A stretch of DNA of 64,000 nucleotides, from the NCBI GenBank assembly GCA_023807065.1, contig JAJJLU010000002.1:1-64000 (forward strand), read 5' to 3'. The number at the start of each line of letters is the position of its first letter. The stretch's first letter is position 1. Below are positions 45,779 to 57,871 of this stretch, piece after piece. The position numbers and the translations under genes are program-made. Source of the stretch: Isotricha intestinalis (Eukaryota; Ciliophora; Litostomatea; Vestibuliferida; Isotrichidae). The notes under the pieces were generated by a model, which made no database searches, was not told the origin of the DNA, and saw nothing but the letters and a program-made list of their open reading frames with translations.

Positions 45779-47758
45779 TCAAATATTAATTTTAAAATTT
45801 CTTTGTCTAGGCATTTTAGTTCTAATACCATCAATAATACTACTTCCTAATTCTCTTAAAAATTCATTTCTTTTAGGTTTACGTTGTCTTTTAGATTGTC
45901 CTTCATTATTATCTCCTTGATAATTTGATCTTTGACTTCCCCAATTTTTAGTTTTAATGATATTAGTATTAAAATTATTTATTTGTGTCATATCTAAATT
46001 TCTTTTACTTAAATTAAAGAAACTTTGATGAAATAAATTTCTATTATTTATACTTTTACTTTCATATTCATCTACTTCAGTTAAATTTCTCATTGAATCA
46101 AGTTCTAATTTCAATGATGTACTTAAAATTTTTTTTTTATTCATTTTTATTGTATCATCTAAATTTAAAGTTAAATTGTTTTTAGAATAATTTAAAAAAG
46201 GATTATTTGATGATAATAAAGGATTTGAAATATTTAAATTATTTCCAATAGAATATGTATAATTTTTATTAGGAGAAAACTCTCTTTCTGAATTAAGAGT
46301 ATTATAATTATTATTAGAACTATTTAATAAAGGATTACTCATTAAATTATTATTACTAACTAAATTATTATTATTATTTATCTTAGTATTACTATTATCT
46401 AAAATATTATCATTGCTTGAGTTGTTGTTATTAATTTGTTCTTTTTCTTCTAATTTCTTAATAGAATCATTAAAACTTGTTTTTAACATACTTTGATTTT
46501 GAAGAGGAACAAATTCATTTAAAATTTTATCATAATCTTCTAATGAAGTTTTATTAAAAAATTTACTAAATTCCATATTTCCACCTTTACTTTTTTTATT
46601 TTCTTGAATTTTAACTCCAACACTTGGTTTCATTATATCATAATTACTTCCCATTGGAATTATTTTTTCATTATTATTTATTTTTTCATTTAATTTTTCT
46701 TTAAATGGATCTATCACTTTATCTGAAGGATTCATTATTACTCCATTTTCATTTTTTGTTTCGTGAAAATTTGGCCTTTCTTTTTTTTTTGGAAGCTCTA
46801 ATTTTTGATAATTTAAATTTTTAATATTATTTTTTAATAATGTGAATTCTTTTGCTAAATGATCTGTTTTTAATGGTTTAAATTTTAATATTGTTCCTTC
46901 AGAATCAAAAGTAAATTTTGTAAAATCAAAATTTTTTTCTTTTTTTTTTTGATCTTTTTCCTTTTCTTCTTTTTCTTTTAATTTTTCTTCTAAAATTTTT
47001 TGTTTTATTTCTTTTTCCCTTCTAATAATAAATTCATTCATTTCTCTTCTTAAATCTCTTATATTTTCAACATCTTTTTCATCTCTAAAATAATCTTCAT
47101 TAACATTAGGAATATCAAAAGATTCAATTGGTAAAATAATATTTTTTTTTTTTTTATCTATAATATCATTTTTATTAGTATTTTGATTATTATTAGTATT
47201 AATATTTTCTTTATTTAAATCAAAAGTATTTCTAAGAGTGCTTTTTCTTTCAACTTTTTTAATATCATTTGAATTTAAATTAGAATCTTTTTTTTCATTA
47301 ATTACATTTTTACTTTCATTTAATTCTTTATTTTCTTCAATATTTTTTTCAAAAGGAATATTCATTTTAATCATTGTACTCATACATCTATCTTCTTTAC
47401 CTAAATTAGGTTCTTCAATTTCTATCCAAGTATTTTTATCATTTAAATAATTACTAAAATATAATTCATTTTCATTTTGTTCTGAATGAAAAATATATTT
47501 TTGAGATAAAATTGGTCTTATTTGATCTTTTATAAAATCAAAACAATATTCTCCCATTCTTGTCTCTATTTCATTACTTTTTGATTTTCTTATTGATAAT
47601 GAGATTATTTTATCTATTAATATTTTTATTATTGCTTCTGAAGGAATTGAATATTTTGATTCTTCTTCTATTTGATTGTGATCTATTGTTTCATTTAAAT
47701 CTTTCTCTTTTTGATTTTGATTTTGATTTTCAGTTTCTTTTTCATTCTGTTTCGACAT
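45779..47758 (-). CDS. Hypothetical protein with conserved-looking N-terminal domain
   Basis: 659 residues, ending in TGA. After a Gln/Asn/Glu-rich start, residues ~37-150 look folded: AIIKILIDKIISLSIRKSKS, RMGEYCFDFIKDQIRPILSQ, and NTWIEIEEPNLGKEDRCMST. A charged coiled coil (EFIIRREKEIKQKILEEKLK) lies near 240-270. The rest is Asn-rich disordered sequence; the C-terminus is basic (KRQRKPKRNEF then GIRTKMPRQRNFKI). I suspect a cytoskeletal or ciliary protein because of the coiled coil, but this is only a guess. Confidence 0.55.
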   Translation of the reverse strand: MSKQNEKETENQNQNQKEKDLNETIDHNQIEEESKYSIPSEAIIKILIDKIISLSIRKSKSNEIETRMGEYCFDFIKDQIRPILSQKYIFHSEQNENELYFSNYLNDKNTWIEIEEPNLGKEDRCMSTMIKMNIPFEKNIEENKELNESKNVINEKKDSNLNSNDIKKVERKSTLRNTFDLNKENINTNNNQNTNKNDIIDKKKKNIILPIESFDIPNVNEDYFRDEKDVENIRDLRREMNEFIIRREKEIKQKILEEKLKEKEEKEKDQKKKEKNFDFTKFTFDSEGTILKFKPLKTDHLAKEFTLLKNNIKNLNYQKLELPKKKERPNFHETKNENGVIMNPSDKVIDPFKEKLNEKINNNEKIIPMGSNYDIMKPSVGVKIQENKKSKGGNMEFSKFFNKTSLEDYDKILNEFVPLQNQSMLKTSFNDSIKKLEEKEQINNNNSSNDNILDNSNTKINNNNNLVSNNNLMSNPLLNSSNNNYNTLNSEREFSPNKNYTYSIGNNLNISNPLLSSNNPFLNYSKNNLTLNLDDTIKMNKKKILSTSLKLELDSMRNLTEVDEYESKSINNRNLFHQSFFNLSKRNLDMTQINNFNTNIIKTKNWGSQRSNYQGDNNEGQSKRQRKPKRNEFLRELGSSIIDGIRTKMPRQRNFKINI

Positions 47759-48398
47759 TTTTTTTTATTGAATTTTTTTCATAAAGTTTTTTTTTTTATA
47801 TTAAGGAAATTATTATATAATGAATTGTTTTAATATAATTCTTTTTTTATAGATTAAATATTTTAATCATTTAATTGATTTTAAACATTTTTGATAAAGT
47901 TTTTTCATCAATAAGAAATTAATATTATAGATAATATAATATCATCATTATAAAATTTTCCAATATTTTAAATAACTTTTATAATTTTTTCTTATTCAAA
48001 AAAGTTTTAAAATTATATCTAATTATTTTTTATCTTTTCAATTTTCGAATTATATTTTGATGTTTTCGTAAAGTTTTTTATTCTGAATTATTATTTTCAT
48101 TTTTTGAGTTGTTTTTTTATCGTTTCATATTAAATAATTGTTAGAATTTAAACATTTATTTTTATCATAAAATTTCTAAAGTTAATGAATATATAATTTA
48201 TCAGAATACTTTTTTCAAAATTTTGTTGAAAAAAATAAATCACCTTATTTTTTAAATTAAACTTAATTGAATTATTTTTACCCTTTACCTGATTAAAAAA
48301 AAATATTTTTTTTAAAAATTTTTTATTTAACTTAAAAGGAATTGAAATTTATAATAATAATAAAGTAAAGGCACAAACCAACAAAAATAAAAAATTAT
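47759..48398. other. Intergenic spacer
   Basis: 640 bp of AT-rich DNA upstream of the 45779-47758 gene and downstream of the phosphatase gene (both minus). Nothing recognised. Confidence 0.4.
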
Positions 48399-49535
48399 TT
48401 AAACATTCATTAAAACATTTGAAGGTACATTACTTAATAAATTTTTTTCAATTTCTTCCATAATGCTTTTAAAATTAAAAAAATGTTCATTAACTTTTCT
48501 AACATCTTGAGCATTCGAAAGAAATCCAATTAAATAATTTAAAACATTTAATAATTCCATATCACTTTTATCACCATAAAAAGAATTAATTAAAATTCCA
48601 TTAGATATTTGATTCATAAAAGAATATAATGAATTATCAACAATTATTACATTTTCCATATTTTGAAAAATTGAAATATCTTTTATAAAAATTTGATTAT
48701 TAATGTTTAAACAATCATTTCTAAATAATATTTCTTTAAATATATTTCTTTCTGGATCTATTAAATTAATTATTGAATTGCAGTAATTTATTGTTGATGC
48801 TGTATAAATATATAAATCAAATTTTTCTTTTGCAATTTTTAAAAAATCAAATAATCCTGGTCTTAAATATATTCCTACTGAATAATTTATATTATTATCA
48901 TCATTAAAATTTATTATTCCATCATAATTATTTAATAATTTAAATTTTCCTTCAAAATCTGAATGAATTAAAGTTTCATCAAGGTCTAAAACTAAAATTT
49001 TTTTTTCATTATTATTATTCATTTCAATATTATGATTATTGCTATTTTTTTCATTAATAATATCATTATTGTTATTATTATCATTATTAATATTATTATT
49101 ATTAATATTATTGTTATTATTATTAATATTATAATTATTCTTATTATATTTCAAATCATTATTATTATTTTTTTCTTTTTCAATATTCTCTTCTTTTTCA
49201 TCTTTGATTTTCTTTTCATTTTTTCCCTTTTGAAAATCTGAATTTTGATTTTGTAAAAATTGTTTAATTAAAATAATAGAAGTTAAAGTATTAGTAACAT
49301 AATTTTGATAATTTCCAGCATAATTAAAAGAAGAATCAATAATAGGAAAATCAAAAACCATTTCTACCATAGAGCCAGTGATAGATTTGGTTACATTTTT
49401 TTTCATTTTTGAGTCTTTTCCACTTTTTGGTGAAAAAGACTCATTTAAAGAGTCATCGTCAAAAATTCCAACACTTACTATAGGATTGGTATATTTTTGA
49501 GACTCCTCTTCATTTATTTCATTAGTGGCTCTCAT
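48399..49535 (-). CDS. SCP/FCP1-type (NIF family) HAD phosphatase
   Basis: 378 residues. The catalytic motif ILVLDLDETLIHSDF (D-x-D-x-T, about 180-194) is followed by LRPGLFDFLKIA, YIYTASTINYCNSI, DPERNIFKEILFRNDC and IIVDNSLYSFMNQISNGILI, the full order of the SCP/CTDSP family. Such enzymes remove phosphate from the RNA polymerase II tail or other phosphoserine targets. The first ~170 residues are disordered with a long Asn run encoded by AAT/AAC. One Arg commonly found in the ILFR-x-x-C block is kept, so activity is likely. Confidence 0.9.
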   Translation of the reverse strand: MRATNEINEEESQKYTNPIVSVGIFDDDSLNESFSPKSGKDSKMKKNVTKSITGSMVEMVFDFPIIDSSFNYAGNYQNYVTNTLTSIILIKQFLQNQNSDFQKGKNEKKIKDEKEENIEKEKNNNNDLKYNKNNYNINNNNNNINNNNINNDNNNNNDIINEKNSNNHNIEMNNNNEKKILVLDLDETLIHSDFEGKFKLLNNYDGIINFNDDNNINYSVGIYLRPGLFDFLKIAKEKFDLYIYTASTINYCNSIINLIDPERNIFKEILFRNDCLNINNQIFIKDISIFQNMENVIIVDNSLYSFMNQISNGILINSFYGDKSDMELLNVLNYLIGFLSNAQDVRKVNEHFFNFKSIMEEIEKNLLSNVPSNVLMNV

Positions 49536-50026
49536 TTAATTATATTTTTTTTTTGTTTATTTTTATTTATTTAGTAAAATTTTTATTTTGTGTTTTTTTG
49601 GTTATTTTTTTTTATTTATTTGATAATGATATTTTTTACAGGTTTTTTATACATATTTAATTTCTTTTTGTTATTTTTATTTTTTTACATTTTTATTTTG
49701 ATCCTTATTTTTTTTTTTATTTGTTTTATTTTTTTTTTTTGTTTTTATAAATAAAATAATATATCAAATAAAAAAAATTATACAGTTTAATTTTTTTTTT
49801 TCCATTATTTGAATTTAAATTAAATCAAATTTATATTATATTATCAATATAAAAATCAAATCTTCTCTACAAAAATCCTAAAAAACATTTTTGAAATATT
49901 TAAAACAAAAAAAAAAGAAAATAAGGACAAAAATAAAAAAAATAAATAAAAAATTTAAAATACTTTTTATTAAATCTTCAAAAATAAAAAAAACAAAATT
50001 TAAACTTTATAAAAACAAAAAATGAA
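49536..50026. other. Intergenic spacer
   Basis: About 490 bp with long T runs on the plus strand near 49540-49800. No gene recognised. Confidence 0.4.
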
Positions 50027-50323
50027 TCACATTTTTTGAAATTCCCAATCTCTATTATCCAAAGGACAAACAGGCCTAGTTTTAAGCCATTTAGTAATGC
50101 AATGATAATGAAAAGTATGATTACAAGTTCCCCATGCAACAGGACAATCAATTGTTTGATGATTATCTTGAAGAGCTTGACATTCTATACATGGATCTTG
50201 AACATTATTTTTACATATTGCACATGTATCTATGTGAACATCCCATGCCCATAATGCTACTGCTGTCCATTTTTTAATTTTAAATATTTCTTCTTCTGGG
50301 TTTTCTGTTTTTACTGGTTCCAT
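50027..50323 (-). CDS. RBX1: RBX1/ROC1 RING-H2 subunit of cullin ubiquitin ligases
   Basis: 98 residues, close to the ~108 of human RBX1. The whole RING-H2 is readable: [52 protein letters not shown] and [19 protein letters not shown]1 binds the cullin C-terminus through its N-terminal strand and recruits the E2 through the RING. The protein ends at WEFQKM with a TGA, just where relatives end (usually two or three residues later). This is a good local demonstration that TGA means stop in this genome. Confidence 0.96.
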   Translation of the reverse strand: MEPVKTENPEEEIFKIKKWTAVALWAWDVHIDTCAICKNNVQDPCIECQALQDNHQTIDCPVAWGTCNHTFHYHCITKWLKTRPVCPLDNRDWEFQKM

Positions 50324-50753
50324 TATTTTTTTATTTTTTATATTTTTTTTATTTAAATTTTTGTTTTTTTGGAAAAATAAATTTTAAGTTTTTGATAATA
50401 TTAATATACTTTTATTATATTTTTTTAAAATAAATATAGAAACCTATTAATATTTACAATTCGAGAATATATTAATATTTCTCAAATTATCAATATATCA
50501 TATTTTTTTTTTATATTTCAAACATACTTAAACACAATATAATTTCATCTAAAAAATAAAAAAAAGAAATTTATTTTCAAATTTTTTATAATAATATTAT
50601 TTAATCACAATTAAAAACCTGAATATTATCAAAACGATCCATTAATATAAAAAAGTTCTAAAATATAAACAGTAAAATAAAAAAATATGCCAAATAAAAA
50701 AAATAAAAAAAACCAAAAAAATAATATACCAATAAAAAATTTCCAAAAATTTT
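50324..50753. other. Intergenic spacer
   Basis: 430 bp between RBX1 and the kinase gene, both on the minus strand. AT-rich, nothing recognised. Confidence 0.4.
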
Positions 50754-51674
50754 TCATTCCAACAAATTTCTAATTCTAATAGCTTCATTAAGAGCAGTTT
50801 TAGCATTAAATCTCCTAGCAGGATATTTTTCTAATAATCTCATACATAAATTCCTAATATCTTCATGAGCAATAACATCAAATTGAATATCTTTTTCTAA
50901 GACTTCATTATCAATATCTTTATCTTCACCCTCAGTACTAAAAGGTTGACAACCAGTGGCCATATTAAAAAGAATGACCCCAACACTCCATAAATCAATT
51001 TTTTCACTATAAGACCATTTTTGTATTATTTCAGGAGCAGTGTATATTGGAGTTCCAAAAAAATCATTCATAAATCCTGTTTTTGGTATATGACATGCAA
51101 AACCAAAATCTATTAATTTTATTATTGGCTTTTTTTCCTTATATTCTATTAAAAAATTTTCTGGCTTTAAATCACGGTGAACAATGTTTAATTCATTATG
51201 CAAATATGATATTGTACTCAATATTTGAATTAAAAAATCCATTGTTTCTATATTATTTAATTTTCCTTCTGAGGAATTTAATATATATTCAAATAAATCT
51301 CCTCCTTCTACTAATTCCATTATGAAACTTATTGTTTTTGCATCTTCATATATTTCATATGTTCTTATTATATTTTTGTGATTCATTGATTTTGAAATTT
51401 GTACTTCTTCTGTTATATGAATATAATTTTTTATCGTGTTTTTATTTACTCTTTTAACTGCAAAAGTTTGGCCTTTTAAATTAGTCGCTTCACATACTAT
51501 TCCACTTGAACCTTTCCCTAAATATTCTTCTTTTAATTTATAATATTTTGTTATATCATCTTTTTTTGTATACCTATCTGGAAAAAAAAAATCACCGTCT
51601 TTTGTTGTTTTTATATGAAAATCACTGTTTATTGTTATTTCTTTGGTTTTTGGGTCTGAGGAACAAGTACCCAT
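50754..51674 (-). CDS. CDPK-like Ser/Thr protein kinase without EF-hands
   Basis: 306 residues. N-terminus MGTCSSD fits myristoylation at Gly2 and palmitoylation at Cys4. The kinase domain spans about 46-304: glycine loop LGKGSSGIVCEA, FAVKRVNK, VHRDLKPENFLI (catalytic loop), LIDFGFAC (DFG), GTPIYTAPEI and WSVGVILFNMATG. It is most like calcium-dependent protein kinases, which normally continue with a junction helix and four EF-hands, but the frame ends right after the catalytic domain (RIRNLLE, TGA). Calcium regulation must therefore be absent or supplied in trans. Its start and that of the Tmc-like gene diverge. Confidence 0.9.
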   Translation of the reverse strand: MGTCSSDPKTKEITINSDFHIKTTKDGDFFFPDRYTKKDDITKYYKLKEEYLGKGSSGIVCEATNLKGQTFAVKRVNKNTIKNYIHITEEVQISKSMNHKNIIRTYEIYEDAKTISFIMELVEGGDLFEYILNSSEGKLNNIETMDFLIQILSTISYLHNELNIVHRDLKPENFLIEYKEKKPIIKLIDFGFACHIPKTGFMNDFFGTPIYTAPEIIQKWSYSEKIDLWSVGVILFNMATGCQPFSTEGEDKDIDNEVLEKDIQFDVIAHEDIRNLCMRLLEKYPARRFNAKTALNEAIRIRNLLE

Positions 51675-52135
51675 TTTTTTATATTTATTTTACTTTGGAA
51701 ATAATATTTAAATACAATGAAAAAAATCAAACTTCAAGTAATTCAATAGTTATTAAATAGTAAAGTCAAATCATACATAAAAATATAAAATTTATCATAT
51801 ATAAAATAGGATTTTATAATATATATAAACGAATTAGTTGTTAAATAATTATTTCTTTTGTTTTTATCTTTCAATTATTGTTTTATATAGTAAAATGATT
51901 AATTTCAAATTATATATTAATTCAATTAGCAAATTTAAATATATTATTTTTTTTTTCGAGAGAAATTTAATTTTAATTATAAAAAATTCTATTCATAAAT
52001 TAATTTATTATATTCTTTTGAAAAGATGAAAACCAAAAATTGATTTTTATTTCAATAAAATATTTTTTAATTTTAATAAATTTTTTTTGTTTAATGAATA
52101 AATTGATATTTGATAAAGTGGAAAATATTTAATAA
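51675..52135. other. Divergent intergenic region
   Basis: 461 bp between the starts of the kinase (minus) and the Tmc-like gene (plus). AT-rich; it must contain both promoters, but no element can be named. Confidence 0.4.
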
Positions 52136-55100
52136 ATGAAAAAAGAAAATGAACAAGAATTACTAAATTTAAAATTAAACATAAACAAAACCTCAAATAA
52201 AGCAAGTAATTTAGTAAATGGAATAAAATCTCATTTTTTTCATTTAATATATATTTTAATCCAAAATCAAGCAGATGATATTTTTTTAGAATCAATTTTA
52301 ATAGTATTTCAATTTATTCAATTAATTTCATTTCCTTTATGTGATATATTTAAAGATGGTTGGAAAAAGAAATATTATAAAACAATAAGTTTATTTTTTC
52401 AATATTCAACAATAACTCCAATTTTTGAAGGAAATAACAAAATATTTATAGTAATGTATTTTTTTGTAATTATATATGTAATATTTAATATTGTAGTATT
52501 TTCATATGGAATGTTTTTAGTTTCGAAATATCAATTAAAATCAGAATTTTTAATTGAATTATTAATAAAAATATTTAAATTTGATTCTGTTATTTTTCTT
52601 CCTATAACAAAAATGTTATTTTCAGTTTATGGTTGTGAAAATAAAAGAATGAAATATGCAAATGATATAAAATGTTTTAAAAGCATTCATTGGGGACTTT
52701 GTATAATAAGTGGAATAATGTTGATAATATACTTATATATATCTGTTATTGTTCATATTATTTTTTATGAATTTCACCCTTCTAAAAGAGCAATAATGGC
52801 AAAATTAATTTCTAAAACAGATACTCAATTAATAATTATTAAATTTATTCTAGTTTTTTTATATCAATTTTTTCCAAAGGAAGATTTATTACTTTCTTCA
52901 ATTACTTTAATTTTTGGAATTTTATTCACATATGAATTTTGGAAATATAAACCTTACTTTGATAGATATATTACTAATTTATTATTAATTATGTATTATA
53001 CTTTTGCTTGGTGTTGCTTTGTTTGTTTTTTAAGTTTAGTTTTAAAAAATAGTTCTTTTCAAGGAGGAATGCCAATGTTTATTTTAGGCAGTTTAATTAT
53101 TATAATGGGGACTGATTATGTTACTCCGAAATATTCTTTTGAAGAAATTTTAAATTTTGCTGATATTAAATCAGAATATGAATTTTTAAAACATATTAAA
53201 ATTTTTTTAAAAATTGTTGAAAATTCTGAAAAAGATATTAGAGCAAGAGATAATATAATTTTATTTGGTTATATTACTGAATTTGAAAAAACTTGTGCTG
53301 ATGAAAATTGTGCTTTAAAACATTTTATGAATGAAGATTTTAGTCAAGATAATTTATTTGATTCTAGAATATTTTTATTACAACATGCAGAACTTTTATA
53401 TAAAACTGCATTAACAAAATATCCAAGTTCTGTAAGATTAAGATTATCTTTTGGTTTATTTTTATATGATAAATTAAATAAAAAAACAAAAGGTCAAAAA
53501 GAAGTATTTTCTATGAAAAATCAAATTGTAAATTTGGAAGATTCATTTTTAATATATAGAGTAGAAAGATATATGGAAGATTCAACAGATAACAATTTAG
53601 ATAATGATGGTTTAGTTTCTTCTATAACATATAAATCAATATTAAATTCATTTAAAAATTTAATAAGTAAAATAACAGTAAATTATATAGAATTTTGGTC
53701 ATTATTAGCAGTTTCTGAAGATAAAAGAGCAGATAATTTTCATAAAATGAGTTCAATAGGAAATAAAATATCTCAAAGTTTAGAAGAAATAAATAAAACT
53801 TTTGAAACTTTAACTAAAGTTAATCCTTCTGATCCAGATGTTATTAAATTATATTCTCAATTTTTATCTGAAGTTACTAATAATCAAAAAAAAGCTACTT
53901 TATATAATAATAAATTAGATGAATTGGAAATGAAGAAAAATAAATACGATGAAAATAATTTATATACTTTAAATTATAAAGGTTTATCAAGATATGAAGA
54001 TAAATATATAGTAATTTCAGGTCAAAATTCTATTTTTGGAAATATTATAAATTTATCTCCTTCTGTTTGTCATTTATTTGGTTTTACTAAAAATGAATTA
54101 ATAGGACAAAAAATTGATTATATTATGCCTGAATTATTTCAAGTTCCACATAAAGAAATTTTACATGAAAGATTAGAAGATTTTAAAAAACATGCTATTG
54201 CAAAAAGAAAAGAAATTGTTCCTAATACTCATTCAATATTAAAAGATGTTGTTTCTTTTGGAAATAATAAATTAAAATATTTAGTTCCTATTAAATTAAA
54301 AGTTGGATTAGTTTCTACTGAAGAAGGAGAAATATTTTTTATAAGTAAAATATATGAAAGTGAAAATATAAATAAAAAAAGTGATTTTGAATCTTGTATT
54401 GTTTTAACTGATACTAATTTAATTATACAAAATTTTAGTCCTGAAGGACCAAAATTATTAAATTTAAATTCTTCAGTGATAAAAAATAATATTGAAATAA
54501 CAGAATATATAAAAGAATTTAATGAAAAATTTTTAAAACATATTGTATTAATTGAAGATCAAGAACCTTTAAAAATAAAGCAAATGAAAATTCATTTATT
54601 AAATAAATTATTTAGAAATAGAAGTAAAATAACATGGAAATATGATGGAACATTAGTTGATGCAAGTTATAAATGGAAAAATTATAGTAAAATTTTTGAT
54701 AATTCTATTCCAAATGAACATGGAATTAATAAAATGGAAATATCAAATAGTGTAAAAAAACTAAAAAATAATAATAATATTTCTTCTCCTAGAAAATTAA
54801 CTGCTCTACCAAAAAAAATAATAAGAAGTCCTGAAAAAAATAAAACCAAAAAAACAAAAGATATTCATTTAAATAATAGTTCAAGTAATATAACAAGTAA
54901 TATTCAAATAATAAATAATAATATAGATTTTAATTCAAACATTGGAACAAAAGTTGTTTCTTTTACTCCAAAAAATTCAAATTCTAATTTAAACAATAAT
55001 AACATTAATGTTTTAAGGGCAAATTCAATATTTTTAAAAGGAGAAGAATTTTATTTATCTATTGAAGATGTTTTAATTAACCATAAACAAATTGGATTTA

Positions 55101-57871
55101 TTTTTATATTTGAAAGACCAAAAACAACTCAAAAAGAATCCACAATAATAATATCTCCAACATCAAAACCTTCTTTTAAAAATCAAGTAAATTCACTACA
55201 TTTAAAAAATTCATCATCTAATTTATCTAAATTTAACAATTCAAATAATATGAATAACCCAATTAATATAGAGCCATCATTTATTCCAATATTAAATGAA
55301 GAAGATGAATTTATAATCAATATTCAAAAAATGGCTTTTACTCAATTTAAACCTAAAAATTATTCTAATAATGAATTAAAACAATTAGCAGTTAAAAAAT
55401 TAGCGACAATGACTGGATATAATTCTAATGATAAATCAGAAGAAAATGAAGAATTAGAAAGCAGTTATTCTTCAAGTGATTGTGATTATGATGATGATTC
55501 TATTGATATTAAAAGTGATAATAATAATCAAATGTTAAAAAGAGATGAAAGCAATGTTTCTAAGAAAAATCATTTATTTGATGAAAAAAATAATATTGAT
55601 GATTATTATCATATTGATATTTCCAAAATCACTTATTGGATTTATGATTTTAAAAATGGAGGAATTGATTTTGTCAAGGATAATGAATATAAAATTAATC
55701 CTGTTGAACAAAAAACAATGGAATATAAAAGAGAGTTAAATGAAAACACTGAATTTACTAATAATGATAATAAAAGTGATTCAGCTAAAAATAATAATAA
55801 GAAAAAAAATAGTGAAAATGAAAATGAAAATATTTTTTATGATGAAAAACAAATTTTATTAAAACAAATTAAACAAGCTTTAAATAATAAAGAAACTCAT
55901 TCTTCTATTATTAAATTATGTCTTGCAAGCTTTGTAATCTTTTTAATAATAAGTGCTTCTGCAATTTTATGTTTAATTGCTTTTTTAAGTGGAAAAAATA
56001 GTTGTTCTAAAAGTTATAATATATTATCTAAATCAATATTATTTCATAAAAACATTTTAGTAACTGTATTTTATATTCGAGAACTGTTAATAATTAAAAG
56101 AGATGAATACACTAATATTTATATACCAAATAAGGAAGATTATTTCAAAAATATTTCTTCAACTTGTTATGATTATTTTGTTGATTCAATATATTTATTA
56201 TCAAATTTATCTACTTCTGTTGAAACTTTAAGTAAAAAAAATAAGGAAAGATTACAAAATAAAGAAATTAGTTTAGATATAATTGATTTTGAACATTCTA
56301 CAAGTAAAGATATTAAAATTAAAACTTATAAATTAACTGTTTTTTCAGCTTATGATGAATTAATTGCTTCTTTATATCATATTTCACAAATTGACGTTGA
56401 AAAAATTAATTCTTTTTGTGATAATGTTTATTATTATATGAGGAATTGTTTAAATTCAATTGAAACTGAATCTAATGAATTAATAGAAAATTTTTTAGAT
56501 GAATTTTATAAAACAACAAAATCAAAAAAACAGTTCATTATTATTTGTATGGGAACAACAATTTTAGCATATATTATTTGTTATTTTATTTTTGTTTATT
56601 TTTATGAATTAGTAGAATTAAAAAAAGAAAGTTACTTATCTGTTTTTTATGAAATAGGAAATATTTTTATATATAATTCCTTAATGAAATGTGAGAAATT
56701 TTCTCAAAAATTACAAATTGAAAATGACGGTGTTAATCAAGATAAACTTTCTTTTGAAGAAGATTCAGAAGAATATTATTCTCAAAATGCAGAAAATTTA
56801 CTTACAAATTCATCTTCAAATGAGATAAAATCGAATAATAATAATCAAATGAAAAATCAAATTAAACATACAGAAAAATCAAGTCATCATACAACAAATA
56901 AAAAAAAAGGAATTTTAATATTATGTTCATTGTTAACATATACTTTAATAACATATACTTTTTTTTATTTTATAAACGAACAGATATAATTATTACGCTA
57001 AATTTACTTTTTATGGTTCAAATTATCAATTAAAATATTATATCCTTTAATTGCTTTAAGAGAATATTATTATGATCCTTTAGAATCAGTTCAAGGAATT
57101 TATGCAAAAGATTTTATAGAAAAATTGTTAGAAGATTTTTATATTGAATCAAGAGATGATATAAATGAATTAAGATTAAGTTTACTTCATTTACCAAAAA
57201 ATTTCCAAGATTATTATAATAAAATGTATTCTTCTTCTCTTTGTTATACTATTGAAGAAATTTTTATAAATTATCCTAATGAAAATTATCCTAATTGTTC
57301 TTATTTTTATTCTGGAACTATTGAATATGGTTTAAGAACTATTTATAATTATTATCTTGAAGAAATTAGATATTTAAAAACAATGATGCAAAATCAAATT
57401 GATTTAATTCATAAAAGTAATTATTTCGATAAATATAATTCTACTTTAAAATTTACTATTTTTGAAGATGCTATTGGAAATGATGATGTTAAAAATGAAG
57501 AAGAATATAAAAAATTAGATCCTATAAATTTATTTAATCTTGAATCACATAAACAATCTTTTATTATTTTTAGAAATGTTATTAAAATTGCTGCTGAAAA
57601 AATTATTTCTTATTTAACGAGTGATGTTGAAAAACAAATGAATAATAATTCTTTTATTGGATATATTTTAATTTTTGTTTTTATTGGAATTGTTTTTTTC
57701 GGTTTTATTTTAGGTTGGATTCCCTTTGAAATAGGAGAAAATGAAACTATATATAAAACAAAAAATATGCTTTCTATAATTCCTAAAGAATTATTAACTA
57801 CTTTACCACATATTAAAATTATGCTTGGATTAGAACATCAAAAAAAAGAAAATAAAAAATTTAAAAAATAA
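52136..57871 (+). CDS. Tiny-macrocysts (Tmc)-like PAS-domain membrane protein, with two apparent frameshifts
   Basis: The first frame (52136-56989, 1617 codons) has a multi-helix membrane region (residues ~40-330), a helical linker and a PAS domain near 622-690 (KYIVISGQNSIFGNIINLSP, then CHLFGFTKNELIGQ). A long disordered part and membrane helices near 1256, 1465 and 1595 follow. It stops at 56987, but the protein clearly continues. Frame 3 (56988-57047) reads NYYAKFTFYGSNYQ then LKYYIL; the original frame resumes at 57050 with IALREYYYDPLESVQG and a last helix near 57650, ending at 57869-57871. Read this way the product is about 1910 aa. Introns that repair the frame (56932-56983 with 57016-57062) would remove the third helix, so I prefer indels or frameshifting. 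Tmc proteins are ciliate/amoeba sensors of unknown ligand. Confidence 0.8.

Noticed and set aside
56987..57001. TAA read as Gln in the Tmc-like gene
   Set aside because: It would give one continuous frame, but TAA is the usual terminator of every other gene and no other in-frame TAA occurs in more than 15 kb of the three largest coding frames.
56932..57062. Two introns (56932-56983 and 57016-57062) repairing the Tmc-like gene
   Set aside because: Both have GT-AG ends and restore the frame, but they delete the third C-terminal membrane helix and the good-looking stretch IALRE, upsetting the expected topology. Kept only as an alternative.
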